Origin: Nymphaea colorata
Lineage: Eukaryota > Streptophyta > Magnoliopsida > Nymphaeales > Nymphaeaceae
Length of the DNA: 35,518 bases
Direction of reading: 5' to 3'
NCBI RefSeq assembly: GCF_008831285.2
Contig: NW_022204853.1
Span: forward strand, 1 to 35,518
Positions within the stretch are counted from its first letter, which is position 1, and each line of letters starts with the position of its first letter. This document shows positions 34,081 through 35,518 of this stretch, one piece after another. The notes beneath the pieces were generated by a model that was not told the origin of the DNA, ran no database searches, and saw only the letters and a list, made by a program, of their open reading frames with translations. A program made the position numbers and the translations under genes.

Positions 34081-35280
34081 ATGAAGTTCATTGACGACAT
34101 CTGCGAAGGAATCGTCAGCCCGCCCAAATTGAGATACTCACCCTACGATCTAGGTAACGTACCACCTACCCAGGAAGCGCCATTTCCTCCATGGGACGCA
34201 GACACGACTTTCAGGTTCTCAACCCGAGAGGACTGCGCATCCAGGCCAGTTTCTACTAACACGTTCGAAGGAACGCACCTGCGTGGTATACCTGCACAGC
34301 ATGAACGGATCAAGACTATAGAGTAACTTCTAATTAACGCAGGCACTGCCTACGCCGAGTTCGTACTGAAGATGGGCCTTTCCTTCTGCAATTTTGACTT
34401 CACGGGGTGCGGCAACTCCGAGGGGAGCGTGATTTCCTTCGGCGCTAACGAGAAGCACGATATCCTGGCAGTGCTGGACTCGCTGAGCGAGAAGTGGGGC
34501 GTGCAGCGGGTGATCCTGTGGGGACGGTCGATGGGGGCGGCCTCGGCGGTTAAGTATTGCGAGCTGGTTCAAACCTACCGTTACGGAGACACCCGCAAAG
34601 AAGTTTTAGGCATCGTGCTGGATTCCTGCTTCAGGTCTTTGACCAACTGGCGGTGGAGATCGGCGACAAACATTCCGAATTCCCCTCCTTCCTCATCAAG
34701 ATGGGCTACTACCTGATCAGGAGCTCCCTGGAGGAGAAGGGCAACTTTCGAATCGCATAGCTGGAGCTGGAGGAAGTGATGGGGAAGCTGATGGTGCCTG
34801 CGTTGTTCCTCACCTCGCCCGACGATGTGACTGTTAACAGCGAGCACTCGCTGGCCCTCTTCAACCGGTGCGTCCACAACCGCAAGAAACTTGCCTACAT
34901 CAAGGGACTGCACAACGAAGCCAGGAGATGGCTACCTGCAAGAGGTCAAGCTCTTCATCGAGGAAATACTACTTTAGAGCATCAATAAGCCACAGCAGGC
35001 GCAGGGCAAAACCAACAAGTTCGAGATGATCTCCAGCTAGAGAAGAAACTTCAGCATGGAGGGCAACGAGTGGGACAGCGGCAACGAGTGCACCTGTTCC
35101 CTCTTCCCCTCTCCTCAGCGAGAAGTAGACCCCGATTCCCTGCCGACCACTAGGCGCAAGCAGTCAGAGCCGCAGCTGGAAAAGATAAAGGTGAATCGCA
35201 TTCCTGCCAATAAGTTCAACTTTAGATCTACTGAGAAGGTGGCACAGGTGCAGGTGGGGCAATTCGAACTCCCTCTTTGA
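34081..35280 (+). CDS. Alpha/beta hydrolase (ABHD17/S33-like serine hydrolase)
   Basis: Starts MKFIDDICEGIVSPPKLRYS. Then HDFQVLNPRGLRIQASFYEH, YLHSMNGSR (oxyanion strand), MGLSFCNFDFTGCGNSEGS, RVILWGRSMGAASAVKY (nucleophile elbow G-R-S-M-G), VPALFLTSPDDVTVN (catalytic Asp), and YIKGLHNEAR (catalytic His). All three triad residues are visible. A 20-nt intron at 34154-34173 joins SPYDL to GSAISSMGRRHDF. Frame breaks lie near 34,290, 34,640 and 34,930. The last ~100 residues are a polar extension ending at TGA 35280. About 385 residues. Homologues act as depalmitoylases or lipases; the substrate here is unknown. It is the last gene before the right telomere. Confidence 0.88.
34154..34173 (+). 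other. 20-nt intron (alpha/beta hydrolase)
   Basis: gtaacgtaccacctacccag, GT..AG. Splicing opens the frame into VLNPRGLRIQASFYE, a conserved first-strand motif of this hydrolase group. Confidence 0.9.
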
Positions 35281-35420
35281 TTACTATGCTTATTATGCCC
35301 TCAATTTTCATATGCATTTATATCATATTGGGCATTACGTTTAGACGAAATAAGTATATACATGTGATGTAACGTATATAGGATAAGCAAAGAAATAAGA
35401 GAATAAATGATTAATTATAT
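35281..35420. other. AT-rich right subtelomeric spacer
   Basis: 140 nt, AT-rich, between the hydrolase stop codon and the telomere. It has no similarity to the left spacer and no gene. It is short, as is usual in macronuclear chromosomes, and must hold the 3' end of the hydrolase transcript. Confidence 0.6.
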
Positions 35421-35518
35421 GGGGTTGGGGTTGGGGTTGGGGTTGGGGTTGGGGTTGGGGTTGGGGTTGGGGTTGGGGTTGGGGTTGGGGTTGGGGTTGG
35501 GGTTGGGGTTGGGGTTGG
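35421..35518. repeat. Right telomere, G4T2 repeat
   Basis: Sixteen regular GGGGTT units to the end of the window with no variant unit. Together with the left telomere it shows the chromosome is complete at 35.5 kb. Confidence 0.98.

Overview
The window is one complete macronuclear chromosome of a ciliate. It starts with about 78 nt of CCCCAA repeat and ends with about 98 nt of GGGGTT repeat. C4A2/G4T2 telomeres fit Oligohymenophorea. Almost every gene is interrupted by in-frame TAG and TAA, and only TGA ends reading frames. Where a TAR codon falls on a strongly conserved site, that site is glutamate: GK-E in adenylosuccinate lyase, YTTQI-E, GLIYN-E-FF in the V-ATPase, E-KDED in the E1 enzyme, and the GF-E site of the UBC domain. 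UAR = Glu is the peritrich nuclear code (NCBI table 30), so a peritrich (Vorticella relative) is the best guess. Introns are tiny: nine candidates were found, all exactly 20 nt with GT..AG ends. Many genes also need single-base corrections, mostly in homopolymers, which looks like residual long-read error rather than biology.

Layout. From 949 to 21,858 all genes lie on the minus strand: V-ATPase subunit a, HFM1/MER3 meiotic helicase, an R2R3-MYB protein, a ubiquitin E1, a giant BIRC6-like E2, and an EB1-type microtubule-end protein. A 729-nt AT-rich gap (21,859-22,587) separates this block from a mixed but mostly plus-strand right arm. The right arm holds a tlde1/DUF2778-like protein, bacterial-type adenylosuccinate lyase, three small genes, a protein kinase with a propeller-like tail, a coiled-coil protein, a PD-(D/E)XK nuclease-like protein, a DBF4-type zinc-finger protein, a phospholipid scramblase, and an alpha/beta hydrolase. 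Genes are packed tightly, commonly 10-130 nt apart.

Two things stand out. First, the BIRC6-like ubiquitin-conjugating gene runs into the ubiquitin-activating enzyme gene with no room for an intergenic region. The most economical reading is one polypeptide of about 4,200 residues carrying E1 and E2/E3 activities together. Second, the left subtelomere (about 161-840) is an inverted, decayed and internally deleted copy of about 29,190-30,754 on the right arm.

Functionally the chromosome mixes housekeeping genes (V-ATPase, E1, purB), meiotic/nuclear genes (HFM1, DBF4-like, nuclease-like) and cytoskeletal or membrane genes (EB1, coiled coil, scramblase, hydrolase). There is no sign of an operon or of a viral or transposon gene.
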